A stretch of DNA of 21,415 nucleotides from Flemingiibacterium sp045635785 (GTDB lineage Bacteria; Bacillota; Clostridia; Oscillospirales; CAG-272): assembly GCA_045635785.1 (NCBI GenBank), contig JAZTWJ010000099.1, positions 1 to 21,415 on the forward strand. The letters run 5' to 3'. Positions 8,412 through 16,451 of this stretch are shown one piece after another (position 1 is the first letter of the stretch; each line of letters begins with the position of its first letter). Below the pieces are notes generated by a model that was not told the origin of the DNA, did not search any database, and saw only the letters and a list, made by a program, of their open reading frames with translations. The translations under genes and the position numbers were made by a program.

Positions 8412-9174
8412 TTTCGGCAATTTTCCTTTCTTTGCTCAGTATCACTCTGAAATCCTCCGCATCGCCAAATTCGTTTTCGTCGATGGGACGAAGAACCACA
8501 CGGTTTTTGCGTACCAGCTCCAAAACGGCAAGGAAGGTTGCAATCAGCTCGCTTCTCGATTTTGCCGTTAGCAAAATAGAGGTATACAGCATCTCACCGT
8601 GTCTGACAAGCTGGCGGATCACACCGTAAATTTTGCCGCTGACGGGCACGATCGGCGTTCGCAAAATGCGATCAAAGGGACGTTCCGACAGCTCGCGATT
8701 CACGCGATCCATTTCATTTTTATCAAGTCGGCGAAGCATGGACAGCATCACGCGCTTCAAAAGCTCCGCTTCATGGGGCTCTAATCTACCCGAATCGGGC
8801 TTGACTTCATCGGTGTCCTTGACAAGTCTGCCCGAAAACTGTGCATACTGTCCCGAAAGATAGCCTGCCGCCTGCTTCATATTTTGATATTCGGCAAGCA
8901 TCGCCGCTAATTTTTCGCGGGGATCCTCCTCGTTTGGATCGACTTTGGGAAGCAGCATCTTCGACTTGATAAGCATCAGCTCGCTTGCCATGACGACAAA
9001 CTCGCCCGCAACCTCCATATCCATCGCCTGCATCAGATCCAGATATTCCATATACTGCTCAAAAATCACGGCAATGGGAATATCGGTGATCTGCACCTTA
9101 TTCTTTTCGATCAGCCGCAGAAGAAGATCCAAAGGTCCTTCAAAGGCTTCCAATTTGTAATTGATATGTTCCAT
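8380..9174 (-). CDS. scpA: Segregation and condensation protein A (kleisin)
   Basis: The kleisin that bridges the SMC heads and binds ScpB. I start at ATG 9174, where GAAGGTG precedes the codon and the family-typical N-terminus YKLEAFEGPLDLLLRLI begins; the longer frame adds 32 residues with no family match. The product is 264 residues. After the N-terminal SMC-neck-binding helices, the middle (about 100-190) is charged and variable, and the C-terminal winged-helix part carries FLAVLELVRKNRV, which contacts the SMC head. It lies 49 bp after the site-2 protease gene with no terminator between them. Confidence 0.95.
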   Translation of the reverse strand: MEHINYKLEAFEGPLDLLLRLIEKNKVQITDIPIAVIFEQYMEYLDLMQAMDMEVAGEFVVMASELMLIKSKMLLPKVDPNEEDPREKLAAMLAEYQNMKQAAGYLSGQYAQFSGRLVKDTDEVKPDSGRLEPHEAELLKRVMLSMLRRLDKNEMDRVNRELSERPFDRILRTPIVPVSGKIYGVIRQLVRHGEMLYTSILLTAKSRSELIATFLAVLELVRKNRVVLRPIDENEFGDAEDFRVILSKERKIAENGENTAESYT

Positions 9175-9223
9175 AAAGCACCTTCGTCGAAATTTTCTAT
9201 GATTTATCTTACTTGGTATCTCA

Positions 9224-9922
9224 TTAAACACCAAAGAACGGAAGGATTTCCCAGATCCACTGCATACCAAAGGAAATGGCGGATGCAGCCACCGTCAACG
9301 GCTTGTCAAGAATGCCAAGCAGCAGAAGCACCATGATCGCCAGCGAAAGATATCTTTCATATTTCATCACACCGAAATAAATGCGGTCGGGCAGAATCGC
9401 CCAAAGCACCCGCGAGCCGTCCAGCGGCGGCACAGGGATGAAATTGAAAAGTGCCAGCGTAATGTTCAAATAATGGAATGAGCCTACAAATGCGATGATC
9501 GCTTCGATCAGATTCGCTGCAAAATCCGTTGTTGGGATCCAAATATCGTGATAAAGCAGTGAGATCATAATTTCGTAAGGCAAAAGGATAACAAATGCCA
9601 GCAAGAGATTTGCGATGGGCCCCGCCAAGGCGGAGATTGCCATATCGCGTTTGGGATTTTTGAAATTACGCACGTTGATGGGCACAGGCTTCGCCCATCC
9701 GAAGCGGAACAGCACCATGCAAATAAATCCGAAGAGATCCAGATGATGGATAGGATTCAGCGACAGTCTGCCGCAGGAATCGGCGGTATGATCGCCTAGC
9801 TTCTTTGCCGCCCATCCATGAGCTACCTCGTGAAAGGTCAGCGCAATGAGCACAATCACCAGACGCTGCGCCAGCTCCAGCACCGCCGCTCCGAGATTTG
9901 TGAAATCAAGACCGCCGATCAT
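9224..9922 (-). CDS. Site-2-type zinc metalloprotease, peptidase M50 family
   Basis: A 232-residue polytopic membrane protein with the intramembrane metalloprotease motifs HEVAH (31-35, in the first helix) and NFIPVPPLDG (160-169, with Asp168 as third zinc ligand). About five to six membrane helices are visible and no PDZ or CBS domain, which places it with the small stand-alone M50 group and not with RseP or SpoIVFB. Substrates of this group are mostly unknown. It overlaps engB by 4 bp (ATGA) and leads into scpA, an arrangement seen in other Firmicutes. Calling it a protease is safe at family level; its role in this organism is not known. Confidence 0.9.
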   Translation of the reverse strand: MIGGLDFTNLGAAVLELAQRLVIVLIALTFHEVAHGWAAKKLGDHTADSCGRLSLNPIHHLDLFGFICMVLFRFGWAKPVPINVRNFKNPKRDMAISALAGPIANLLLAFVILLPYEIMISLLYHDIWIPTTDFAANLIEAIIAFVGSFHYLNITLALFNFIPVPPLDGSRVLWAILPDRIYFGVMKYERYLSLAIMVLLLLGILDKPLTVAASAISFGMQWIWEILPFFGV

Positions 9923-10509
9923 AACGCAAGAAGTGCGAGGATCTCTCGCATCGCATCGTCTCTGCCCGAGCCGTCCAGCGCAGAAAATGGGACGATGGGC
10001 GTATTCTCCGCAATGTCGGGATGGTTGCGGAGCGCATCAAGTGCCGCCATACGATCGGTTTTATTCAGCTTGTCAGCCTTTGTGGCAATGATGATATAAG
10101 GCACACCCGACTGATTTAAGAAATCGAGCATCATTTCATCATCCGCCGTCGGTCCCACCTTGAGGTCGATCAGCTGTGCAACCGCATTCATGGTACCGCT
10201 TGTAAAATAGGAGTCGGTCAGCTTTGACCATTTTGCCTTATCGGCAGGCGCGCGCTTTGCAAAGCCGTAGCCGGGCAGGTCAACCACATAAAACTTTTTG
10301 TCCACACGGTAAAAATTGATGGTGATGGTTTTACCGGGAGATCCGGACACGCGAGCAAGACTCTTTCTGCCGACAAGGCGATTCAGAAGAGAGCTTTTGC
10401 CAACATTGGATCGCCCCGAAAGGGCGATCTGCGGCAATCTGTCGGTTGGAAACTGTGTCGCAAAGCCCGCGGTCATCACAAGCTCCGTGTTGTTGAGATT
10501 GAGATTCAT
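9919..10509 (-). CDS. engB: Ribosome biogenesis GTPase YsxC/EngB
   Basis: A 196-residue GTPase needed for late assembly of the 50S subunit. The GTP-binding motifs are complete: P-loop GRSNVGKSS (32-40), G3 DLPGYG (77-82) and G4 TKAD (143-146), with the switch I Thr in the KTITINFY region. The length and the short N-terminus match the family. It starts only 1 bp after the stop of lon; the lon-ysxC pair is conserved in Bacillus and many Firmicutes. Ordinary codon use, no sign of damage. Confidence 0.96.
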   Translation of the reverse strand: MNLNLNNTELVMTAGFATQFPTDRLPQIALSGRSNVGKSSLLNRLVGRKSLARVSGSPGKTITINFYRVDKKFYVVDLPGYGFAKRAPADKAKWSKLTDSYFTSGTMNAVAQLIDLKVGPTADDEMMLDFLNQSGVPYIIIATKADKLNKTDRMAALDALRNHPDIAENTPIVPFSALDGSGRDDAMREILALLAL

Positions 10510-10510
10510 A

Positions 10511-12832
10511 TTATCTTATCAAAGCCCTTTCCAGAACTTCATCCGCTGTTTTCACGCGGATAAATTCGATGTTTTCCAGCACCTCGTCGGCAACTTCCGA
10601 CAGATTCGGCGCATTCTGCTCGGGGATCAGAACGGTTTTTACGCCTGCCGCATACGCCGCAAGGGTTTTTTCACGCAAGCCCCCAATGGCAAGCACATTA
10701 CCGCGGAGAGTCACCTCGCCGGTCATTGCCAGATCGCGTCGCACGGGAAGTCCCGACAGCGCCGATGCAATCACCGTAACGAGAGTCACACCTGCCGATG
10801 GTCCGTCCTTTGGAACCGCACCCTCGGGAACGTGAATATGTATATCCTTATTTTTGTAAAAATCAGGGTCGATGCCGTATTCTTTGGCACGGGAACGGAC
10901 ATAGCTGTATGCAATGCGCGCGGATTCCTTCATTACATCGCCAAGGGAGCCTGTCAGCTCTAATTTTCCGCTACCTTCAAACACGTTGGCTTCCAAGCGA
11001 AGCATATCGCCGCCAAGCTCGGTATAAGCAAGTCCGTTGACCGCACCGATCTCATCCGTGTCGCCGATCTTATCGCGGGTGAGCTTGGGTGCGCCGAGAT
11101 AATCGCTCAGATTGCTTTCATTCACTCGAATCTGTTTTACATTCGGATCCTCTGCGAACTTCGCCGCGCATTTGCGGCAGACGGAAGCAATGCATCGCTC
11201 TAAATTTCGCACACCTGCCTCTCGGGTATAGCGGTCGATGATCGCAAGAATCGCATCATCAGACATTCTCAGCACACGGCGGTTGATGCCGCAGCGTTTT
11301 GCTTGCTTTGCAAGCATATGATTTTTTGCGATCGCCAGCTTTTCAAGACGGGTGTAGGTCTTCATTTCGATGACCTCCATACGGTCGAGAAGCGGTCGAG
11401 GCACGGTATCCAGCGTGTTCGCCGTGGCAATGAATACGCACTGCGACAGATCAAAGGGCAACTCCACATAGTTATCGCGGAAGTTTTTATTCTGCTCGGG
11501 ATCCAGCACCTCAAGCATCGCGGAAGCGGGATCGCCGTTTATGTTGTTGTGCGTCATTTTATCAAGCTCGTCCAACAGAATGACGGGATTTTGGGTCTTT
11601 GCCTGCATAAGTGCGGCTATGATTCTGCCGGGCATTGCGCCCACATAGGTCTTGCGATGACCGCGAATCTCCGCTTCATCCCGCACACCACCAAGAGATA
11701 TACGAACATATTTGCGTCCAAGCGCTCTTGCAATGGAAGCGGCAACGGAGGTTTTGCCCACACCGGGAGCACCTACCAAAAGAAGGATCTGACCGCCCGG
11801 GTTTTCCGTCAGCTTTTTGACTGCGAGAAATTCCAGGATGCGCTCCTTTACCTTTTCGATGCCGTCATGATCCTCGTCGAGGATCTTGCGCGCACGTGCA
11901 AGATCGGTGCGATCCTTTGTGGTCTTATTCCACGGAATTTCAAGACAGGTGTCAAGATAAGTGCGGATCACGCTTCCCTCTGCGGAACCGAATTGACTCT
12001 TTCCGAGGCGATCTAATTCCTTGAGGCATTTTTCTTCCACCGCCTCGGGAAGATTTGCCGCAAGAATCTTTGCCTGATATTCCGAAATTTCGCTGTCCTC
12101 GCCCATGCCAAGCTCGTTCTGCACAACACGAAGCTGTTCCTGTAGGATCGCCTCGCGCTGACGCTTGTTCATGCGCGCCTGAACCTTGTGATGCACCTCG
12201 GATTCCAGCATTAGAAGCTGTTCCTCCTCGTAGAGCAGGCGAATGACCTCCTCCGCTCTTGCCATCGGCTCGGAAATGGACAGCACATGCAGCTTGTCCT
12301 CATAACGAATCAAAAGATGGGCGGCAATAAAATCCGCCATCGCATCGGGAGAAGTGATGGCATCCAGCGCGGCGCTTGGCTCAACGGGAAGCTTCGGCAT
12401 CATTTTTGCAAGTTTTTTTGCCGCATCACGCGCTTCGCGCACCAATGCCTCGCCCTTCAAACCGCCGTTATCGGATAGCTTGCACCATTTTACAAGAAGT
12501 CCTGCAAGTTCAAGCTTGCCTACAGCTCGCATTTCCTGAATCTGCGCGCGGGTAAGGCCTTCTATGATTACACGGCGGGCGCCGTCAGTGGTTTTGATGT
12601 TCTGTTTGATCCTTCCCACCGTTCCAAAATCCGCCGGCGTCTGATCCTTTCCCTGCTTTTTCTGGGGAAGGAAGAATGCAAGACCACCGGAAGCGGAGGC
12701 GTTATCCAATGCCGCCAGAGCCGCAGGCTCTGTGGTCTCAAGGCTGATCGCGGTGCCGGGAAAAACAATAATGCCGCGAAGACGAATGACCGGAAGGTCG
12801 AGATTTTCAATTTTTTCTACATAATTTGTCAT
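10511..12832 (-). CDS. lon: ATP-dependent protease Lon (LonA type)
   Basis: A 773-residue AAA+ serine protease that unfolds and degrades misfolded and regulatory proteins in the cytosol. The N-terminal substrate-binding domain begins LPVIRLRGIIVFPG, followed by a coiled region and an AAA+ module with Walker A GAPGVGKT (near 355) and Walker B ILLDELDKM (near 418). The C-terminal protease domain holds the catalytic dyad Ser679 (PKDGPSAG) and Lys722 (GGLREKTLAA), 43 residues apart as in E. coli Lon. The Shine-Dalgarno is weak (no clear GGAGG near the ATG at 12832). A good promoter lies about 55-80 bp upstream. No perfect CIRCE or CtsR operator was found there, so heat-shock control is not evident. 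Confidence 0.97.
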   Translation of the reverse strand: MTNYVEKIENLDLPVIRLRGIIVFPGTAISLETTEPAALAALDNASASGGLAFFLPQKKQGKDQTPADFGTVGRIKQNIKTTDGARRVIIEGLTRAQIQEMRAVGKLELAGLLVKWCKLSDNGGLKGEALVREARDAAKKLAKMMPKLPVEPSAALDAITSPDAMADFIAAHLLIRYEDKLHVLSISEPMARAEEVIRLLYEEEQLLMLESEVHHKVQARMNKRQREAILQEQLRVVQNELGMGEDSEISEYQAKILAANLPEAVEEKCLKELDRLGKSQFGSAEGSVIRTYLDTCLEIPWNKTTKDRTDLARARKILDEDHDGIEKVKERILEFLAVKKLTENPGGQILLLVGAPGVGKTSVAASIARALGRKYVRISLGGVRDEAEIRGHRKTYVGAMPGRIIAALMQAKTQNPVILLDELDKMTHNNINGDPASAMLEVLDPEQNKNFRDNYVELPFDLSQCVFIATANTLDTVPRPLLDRMEVIEMKTYTRLEKLAIAKNHMLAKQAKRCGINRRVLRMSDDAILAIIDRYTREAGVRNLERCIASVCRKCAAKFAEDPNVKQIRVNESNLSDYLGAPKLTRDKIGDTDEIGAVNGLAYTELGGDMLRLEANVFEGSGKLELTGSLGDVMKESARIAYSYVRSRAKEYGIDPDFYKNKDIHIHVPEGAVPKDGPSAGVTLVTVIASALSGLPVRRDLAMTGEVTLRGNVLAIGGLREKTLAAYAAGVKTVLIPEQNAPNLSEVADEVLENIEFIRVKTADEVLERALIR

Positions 12833-12883
12833 TGCTGATATTTTAATTCGGATCTCCGATTCCTTTACATTTTTATCTATAAT

Positions 12884-12912
12884 ATTATATCACATATAAA
12901 TGCAGATTTCCA
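12884..12912 (-). promoter_or_regulatory. Predicted sigma-A promoter of lon
   Basis: On the minus strand a -35 box TGGAAA (12912-12907) is separated by exactly 17 bp from a perfect -10 TATAAT (12889-12884), preceded by an extended -10 TGn. Transcription would begin near 12877 and give a 5' leader of about 45 nt before the lon start. It lies just past the terminator at 12961-13020, so lon can be transcribed independently of recD2-comF. Confidence 0.65.
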
Positions 12913-12960
12913 CCACATTGTGACAATTTTTACGAAACATTAATAATTTGAACAAAAAAC

Positions 12961-13020
12961 GAAAAAACGGCACTGCGCGCTGATAACATAAGGTTGTTAT
13001 TCCGCATGGCCGTTTTTTTC
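12961..13020 (-). terminator. Rho-independent terminator upstream of lon
   Basis: On the minus strand AAAAAACGGC and GCCGTTTTTT form the outer stem. Inside it GCG pairs with CGC and ATAACA with TGTTAT around a small loop. A T6 run and, after CG, a second T6 run follow. The flanking A-runs make it potentially bidirectional. It ends any transcript from recD2-comF or from the promoter at 13100-13128 before the lon promoter. Confidence 0.8.
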
Positions 13021-13094
13021 ATGAAAATATTAGCATACTCCCGAAGGATACTGCCTAAGCAAGGAGACTATTCGCCGCCCAGCATTCATTCACT
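12961..13094 (-). ncRNA. Candidate structured small RNA between comF and lon
   Basis: A transcript of about 130 nt is framed by a near-consensus promoter (13100-13128) and a strong terminator (12961-13020). Its 5' half contains a hairpin at 13058-13030: UUAG pairs with CUAA, CA with UG, then a symmetric GUA/GUA internal loop, then UCC/GGA closed by a UUCG tetraloop. Such a capped stem with an internal loop is typical of structured RNA and is not explained by any protein. The published raiA RNA motif (Clostridia and Actinobacteria) is often found beside comFC or raiA; position fits, but I cannot match the consensus from memory. A 19-codon frame (13089-13030) inside it is an alternative reading. 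Function unknown. Confidence 0.45.
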
Positions 13095-13204
13095 ATTTTA
13101 TTATACACTTTTCGATACCATTTGTAAATATGTATAATGACGATTTTTCGACAAGTTTTTTGTCTACTTTGGCAGTTCATTTTATCGTGATAAAATGTTA
13201 TCAT
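13055..13204 (-). CDS. Candidate 49-residue small protein after comF
   Basis: An ATG at 13204 follows the comF stop by about 15 nt and has GGAGG at 7 nt spacing, an excellent ribosome binding site. The frame encodes a basic, Lys/Tyr/Ile-rich 49-residue peptide (starts MITFYHDKMN, ends NSLLA) with no motif or signal I recognise. Its second half overlaps the promoter of the candidate small RNA, and the DNA is much richer in A+T than the genes around it. It could be a real small protein, a decayed gene remnant, or a chance frame. I favour chance or remnant slightly. Confidence 0.28.
   Translation of the reverse strand: MITFYHDKMNCQSRQKTCRKIVIIHIYKWYRKVYNKIVNECWAANSLLA
13100..13128 (-). promoter_or_regulatory. 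Predicted sigma-A promoter for the RNA between comF and lon
   Basis: Minus strand TTTACA (13128-13123, five of six consensus bases), a 17-bp spacer and a perfect TATAAT (13105-13100). The start site would be near 13094. Nothing but the candidate RNA and a terminator lies between it and the lon promoter, so its product is a short RNA. Confidence 0.65.
13178..13197. repeat. 20-bp palindrome just downstream of comF
   Basis: Two perfect 9-bp arms, CATTTTATC and GATAAAATG, are separated by 2 bp. It overlaps the first codons of the candidate 49-residue frame and lies 50 bp upstream of the promoter at 13100-13128. The short centre and A+T richness suggest a dimeric repressor operator more than an RNA hairpin, since a 2-nt loop is strained. 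Confidence 0.45.
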
Positions 13205-13220
13205 AAAATAACCTCCGCGA

Positions 13221-13952
13221 TCAAAATTGCTCTTGAACCAGAAGCTCCTCGGATTCCCTCGATTTTGTCGCCGCCAGCGTAAAAGCATAAACCTCCAAAG
13301 CACCGCAATCAAGCAAAACCGTCGCCGCCGCATCCATTGAGGCGCCGGTGGTAATAATATCGTCGATCATAAGGATCGCCGCATCGACAGGGACTTTTTG
13401 GGGACGAGCAGCGATGGAACGAACCGCATTTTCCTTGCGAAGCGCTCTGTCCAAATTCTTCTGCGTGCGCGAAAAACCGACACGTTTGAGCATGCGCCGC
13501 ATGGGAATATTTAACTCCTCTGCCAGCGAGCGCGACACGCGGTGCATGTGGTCGAAACCGTAGTACGCGGCATTCTTATTTCCGCGCGGTATGTAGGTCA
13601 AAACGCACCGTTTTAGCAGTTGCTCGGGAATACATTCGCGTATCTGATACGCCAGCTGTTTTGCGGCAAAGTTTACAACGGAAGTATCGCCCTTTGATTT
13701 CAGCCTATATATCATCCGCGCCACCGCACCGTGTTTATCATTTTGGAAATACCCCGTCAGAAACACGCAGTTTCCTGCCCGTTCACCGTATGTGGGGTTG
13801 TAGCTGCGGACAGGCACACCGCCGCCCGAAACACGCTGTTTTTCCTTTGCCATTTCCCAATCCACTTCGCATTTCGCGCAAAGCACTTCACCCTTCGCCA
13901 CCGTTTCCCCGCATATCACGCAGGTCGGCGGAAATAACAATTCAATGAACAT
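13221..13952 (-). CDS. comFC: ComF/ComFC family phosphoribosyltransferase-like protein
   Basis: A 243-residue protein of the ComF family, required for DNA uptake in transformable bacteria. An N-terminal zinc-binding part holds Cys11, Cys14, Cys25 and Cys28. The C-terminal phosphoribosyltransferase fold carries the PRPP-binding motif ILMIDDIITTGASM. The start ATG at 13952 overlaps the recD2 stop by 1 bp; a GTG at 13955 is equally placed relative to GAGG. No comFA helicase is adjacent, which is common in Clostridia, so competence cannot be inferred from this gene alone. Confidence 0.92.
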   Translation of the reverse strand: MFIELLFPPTCVICGETVAKGEVLCAKCEVDWEMAKEKQRVSGGGVPVRSYNPTYGERAGNCVFLTGYFQNDKHGAVARMIYRLKSKGDTSVVNFAAKQLAYQIRECIPEQLLKRCVLTYIPRGNKNAAYYGFDHMHRVSRSLAEELNIPMRRMLKRVGFSRTQKNLDRALRKENAVRSIAARPQKVPVDAAILMIDDIITTGASMDAAATVLLDCGALEVYAFTLAATKSRESEELLVQEQF

Positions 13953-16192
13953 CACAAGTGCCTCATAAGTCCCGTATAACGCATAACAAGACGGTTATTG
14001 TCAACCATGCGATATACGACCTCGGACTGTCCCACAAGAATGACCATCTTTGTCGCTCGCGTCACTGCGGTATACAGCAAATTGCGCGAAAGAAGCTGCG
14101 GCGGGCAGGATGCGTACATAGGCATGATCACCACAGGATATTCGCTTCCCTGGCTCTTATGCACCGTGATCGCCCACGCATGGTCAAGCTCATCCAATTT
14201 TGTAAAATCGTAGGTCGCAACCCTGTCGTCAAAACGGATGACCATTTGCTCCGCCGGAAGATTGATGGTTTCAATCACGCCAATGTCGCCGTTGAAAACG
14301 CCAACGCCTTCCTTGCCGTCCCTCTCCCACATCAAGTCGTAATCGTTTTTGATTTGCATCACGCGATCTCCCTCACGGAATATCACCTCACGCACCTTCT
14401 TTTCCCGCTTGCGCGAATCGGGGGGGTTGAGGGCAGCCTGAAGCATGGCGTTAAGTGTCTCCGTTCCAGCCACGCCCTTTCGTGAGGGCGTGATGACTTG
14501 GATTCCCTCGCAAAGCATATCTCCGTAAGCATTCGGCAAACGGGTTTTCCAAAGCTCCGCCACCGTCGCCGCTACATTCTTATCAAAGGAGCGATTCATG
14601 AAGAAAAAGTCGTTTTTCTTCTCATTCAGAACAGGATATTCACCGTTGTTAATGCGGTGTGCATTGGTAATGATCAAGCTCTCCTCCGCCTGTCGAAAAA
14701 CCTCCGTCAGCTTCACCGTTGTAAACTGTCCGCTTGCAATAATATCATTGAGCACATTGCCGGCACCTACGGACGGAAGCTGATCCGCATCGCCGATAAG
14801 CATCAGTCTGGCACCCGGTTTGATGGCGCGCAGGAGCGAATGCATCAGCCACATATCTATCATGGATGCTTCATCAACGATGATAACATCCTCGTCGAGA
14901 AGCTCCGTTTCATCTCTCTTGAAGCGAGGCGTATCCTCCTCGGAATAATCCATTTCAAGCAGACGATGGATGGTTTTCGCCTCACAGCGCGTCGCCTCGC
15001 TCATGCGCTTCGCTGCGCGTCCCGTGGGAGCCGCAAGTGCAATTTTGAGATCCATAAAGTCAAAAATGCGGATCACCGCGCGAATGACCGTGGTTTTTCC
15101 TGTACCTGGACCTCCCGTCAGAACCATAACACCGTTATTTACCGCATTGCGAATGGCGAGTTGCTGCAGCTTTGCGTAATGCTTGTTTTCCTCCACCTCG
15201 ATGCGCTCGATATGGCGCTCCACATCCCGCGCGTCCATGCGCGGACAAATGCGATCAAGGAGTGTCAGTTTTTCGCAAATTTCATGTTCACAACCATACG
15301 CCTTGCGCTCGTAGATCGCATCAAGCCCCTCGATTTCCGTGCGAATGAGGCGCCCGTCTTTTATCATATTTTCCATGCAGGTTTTTACTTGAGAGACCTC
15401 AACGCCAAGCTTCATGGCGGCGGCTTGTGCGAGTTTTTCATAGGGTAGAAACGCATGACCGTTCGTGCGGGAATTATCAATTAAAACGTATCGGATACCG
15501 CTCTCCACGCGAAAGTCCGAATCATCAGCGATGCCCATGCCTTTTGCAAGCTTGTCCACTCGCTCAAAGCCGATGCCCGAAAAATCCTCGCACAGGCGGT
15601 AAGGATTCGCCTTGATACGATCCAGCGCGGCACCGCCCCACTTTTTATAGATGCGCACAGACATGGACATCGAAAGAAATTCCCTGCAGAACATCATAAG
15701 CGTGCGAACGCCGAACTGCTCGCGAAAATTCTCGGAAATATCCCTGGCCTTTGATGCGGAGATGCCGGGGATCTTCGCAAGCCAATCCGGATGATTTTCC
15801 AAAACATCAAAGGTGTCCTCGCCGTAGATCTCCACGATTTTAGTCGCAGTCTTGGGACCGATGCCTTTGATGGCACGCGAGGATAGATACCGAAGGATCT
15901 CGTTGGCGGTGGCAGGCAGACTTTTTTCATAGTATGCGACCTTGAATTGTCTTCCGTAATTCGGATGAATAGCCCAGCCGCCCATAAGCTTTAATTTATC
16001 GCCCACCACCGTTCCCGGCATGATGCCGCAGGCTGTGATAATATCATTATCAGTTTCTGACGAAATGTCAAAAACCGTGTATCCGTTTTCCCGATTTTCG
16101 TAGATGATCGCTTCCACCGTCCCTTGAAAGGTTTCAAGCTCGGCTTCGTTTGTGATTTCATTGATCAGCACAGTCAGAATCCTTATCTTCAT
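13952..16192 (-). CDS. recD2: RecD2-type 5'-3' DNA helicase (RecD/TraA family)
   Basis: A superfamily 1B helicase of about 746 residues, the stand-alone RecD form of bacteria lacking RecBC, involved in repair and replication-fork stability. An N-terminal OB-like part (FQGTVEAIIYENRENGYTVF) is followed by tandem helix-hairpin-helix motifs (IKGIGPKTATKI, IPGISASKAR). The motor has Walker A GGPGTGKT (360-367), Walker B DEAS (440-443) and the C-terminal motif HKSQGSE (678-684). The start is uncertain: ATG 16192 is used; a TTG at 16222 and a GTG at 16171 (behind AAGGA) are in frame. It overlaps the end of the preceding small gene and the start of comF, forming a three-gene unit. Confidence 0.94.
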   Translation of the reverse strand: MKIRILTVLINEITNEAELETFQGTVEAIIYENRENGYTVFDISSETDNDIITACGIMPGTVVGDKLKLMGGWAIHPNYGRQFKVAYYEKSLPATANEILRYLSSRAIKGIGPKTATKIVEIYGEDTFDVLENHPDWLAKIPGISASKARDISENFREQFGVRTLMMFCREFLSMSMSVRIYKKWGGAALDRIKANPYRLCEDFSGIGFERVDKLAKGMGIADDSDFRVESGIRYVLIDNSRTNGHAFLPYEKLAQAAAMKLGVEVSQVKTCMENMIKDGRLIRTEIEGLDAIYERKAYGCEHEICEKLTLLDRICPRMDARDVERHIERIEVEENKHYAKLQQLAIRNAVNNGVMVLTGGPGTGKTTVIRAVIRIFDFMDLKIALAAPTGRAAKRMSEATRCEAKTIHRLLEMDYSEEDTPRFKRDETELLDEDVIIVDEASMIDMWLMHSLLRAIKPGARLMLIGDADQLPSVGAGNVLNDIIASGQFTTVKLTEVFRQAEESLIITNAHRINNGEYPVLNEKKNDFFFMNRSFDKNVAATVAELWKTRLPNAYGDMLCEGIQVITPSRKGVAGTETLNAMLQAALNPPDSRKREKKVREVIFREGDRVMQIKNDYDLMWERDGKEGVGVFNGDIGVIETINLPAEQMVIRFDDRVATYDFTKLDELDHAWAITVHKSQGSEYPVVIMPMYASCPPQLLSRNLLYTAVTRATKMVILVGQSEVVYRMVDNNRLVMRYTGLMRHL

Positions 16193-16451
16193 CTTTATTT
16201 GCCGCTTCAAAGGATGCGGCAAGTTCTTCTGCTTCCATTATATCATTTTCCGATAAAATAATCAACGGTTCCGAAGAAATTTTCTTTTCATTCTGCAAAT
16301 AGCGCGCGTATTCCTCCGCTTCATCGCAGGAAAACGTAAGCGCAGCACGTACCATCCGTCTGATTCTAATGGGAAAGACCACCCATTCCCGTATGTCGCC
16401 AATGATTCTGTAAGTCCCGTAAACCGCCAATACCGCCGCGAAAATTTCCAT
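16158..16451 (-). CDS. Small hypothetical protein upstream of recD2
   Basis: A 97-residue protein of no family I recognise. The first 35 residues (MEIFAAVLAVYGTYRIIGDI onward) could form a short membrane-associated helix followed by a basic patch (PIRIRRMVRAA). The rest is helical and acidic, ending in a very charged tail (NKDEDKDSD). I choose the ATG at 16451 with AAGGGTG about 9 nt upstream; an upstream in-frame GTG at 16463 is also possible. Its end overlaps recD2 by 35 bp, so it is likely the first gene of a recD2-comF unit. Function unknown. Confidence 0.6.
   Translation of the reverse strand: MEIFAAVLAVYGTYRIIGDIREWVVFPIRIRRMVRAALTFSCDEAEEYARYLQNEKKISSEPLIILSENDIMEAEELAASFEAANKDEDKDSDCADQ

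Noticed and set aside
13030..13058. Inverted TTAG...CTAA element resembling a degenerate CIRCE (HrcA) operator upstream of lon
   Set aside because: The arms do not match TTAGCACTC/GAGTGCTAA, the spacing differs, and it lies upstream of a terminator and far from the lon promoter. It is better explained as an RNA hairpin.
14498..15448. 316-codon plus-strand frame inside recD2
   Set aside because: Antisense to the helicase core with all RecD2 motifs intact on the other strand.
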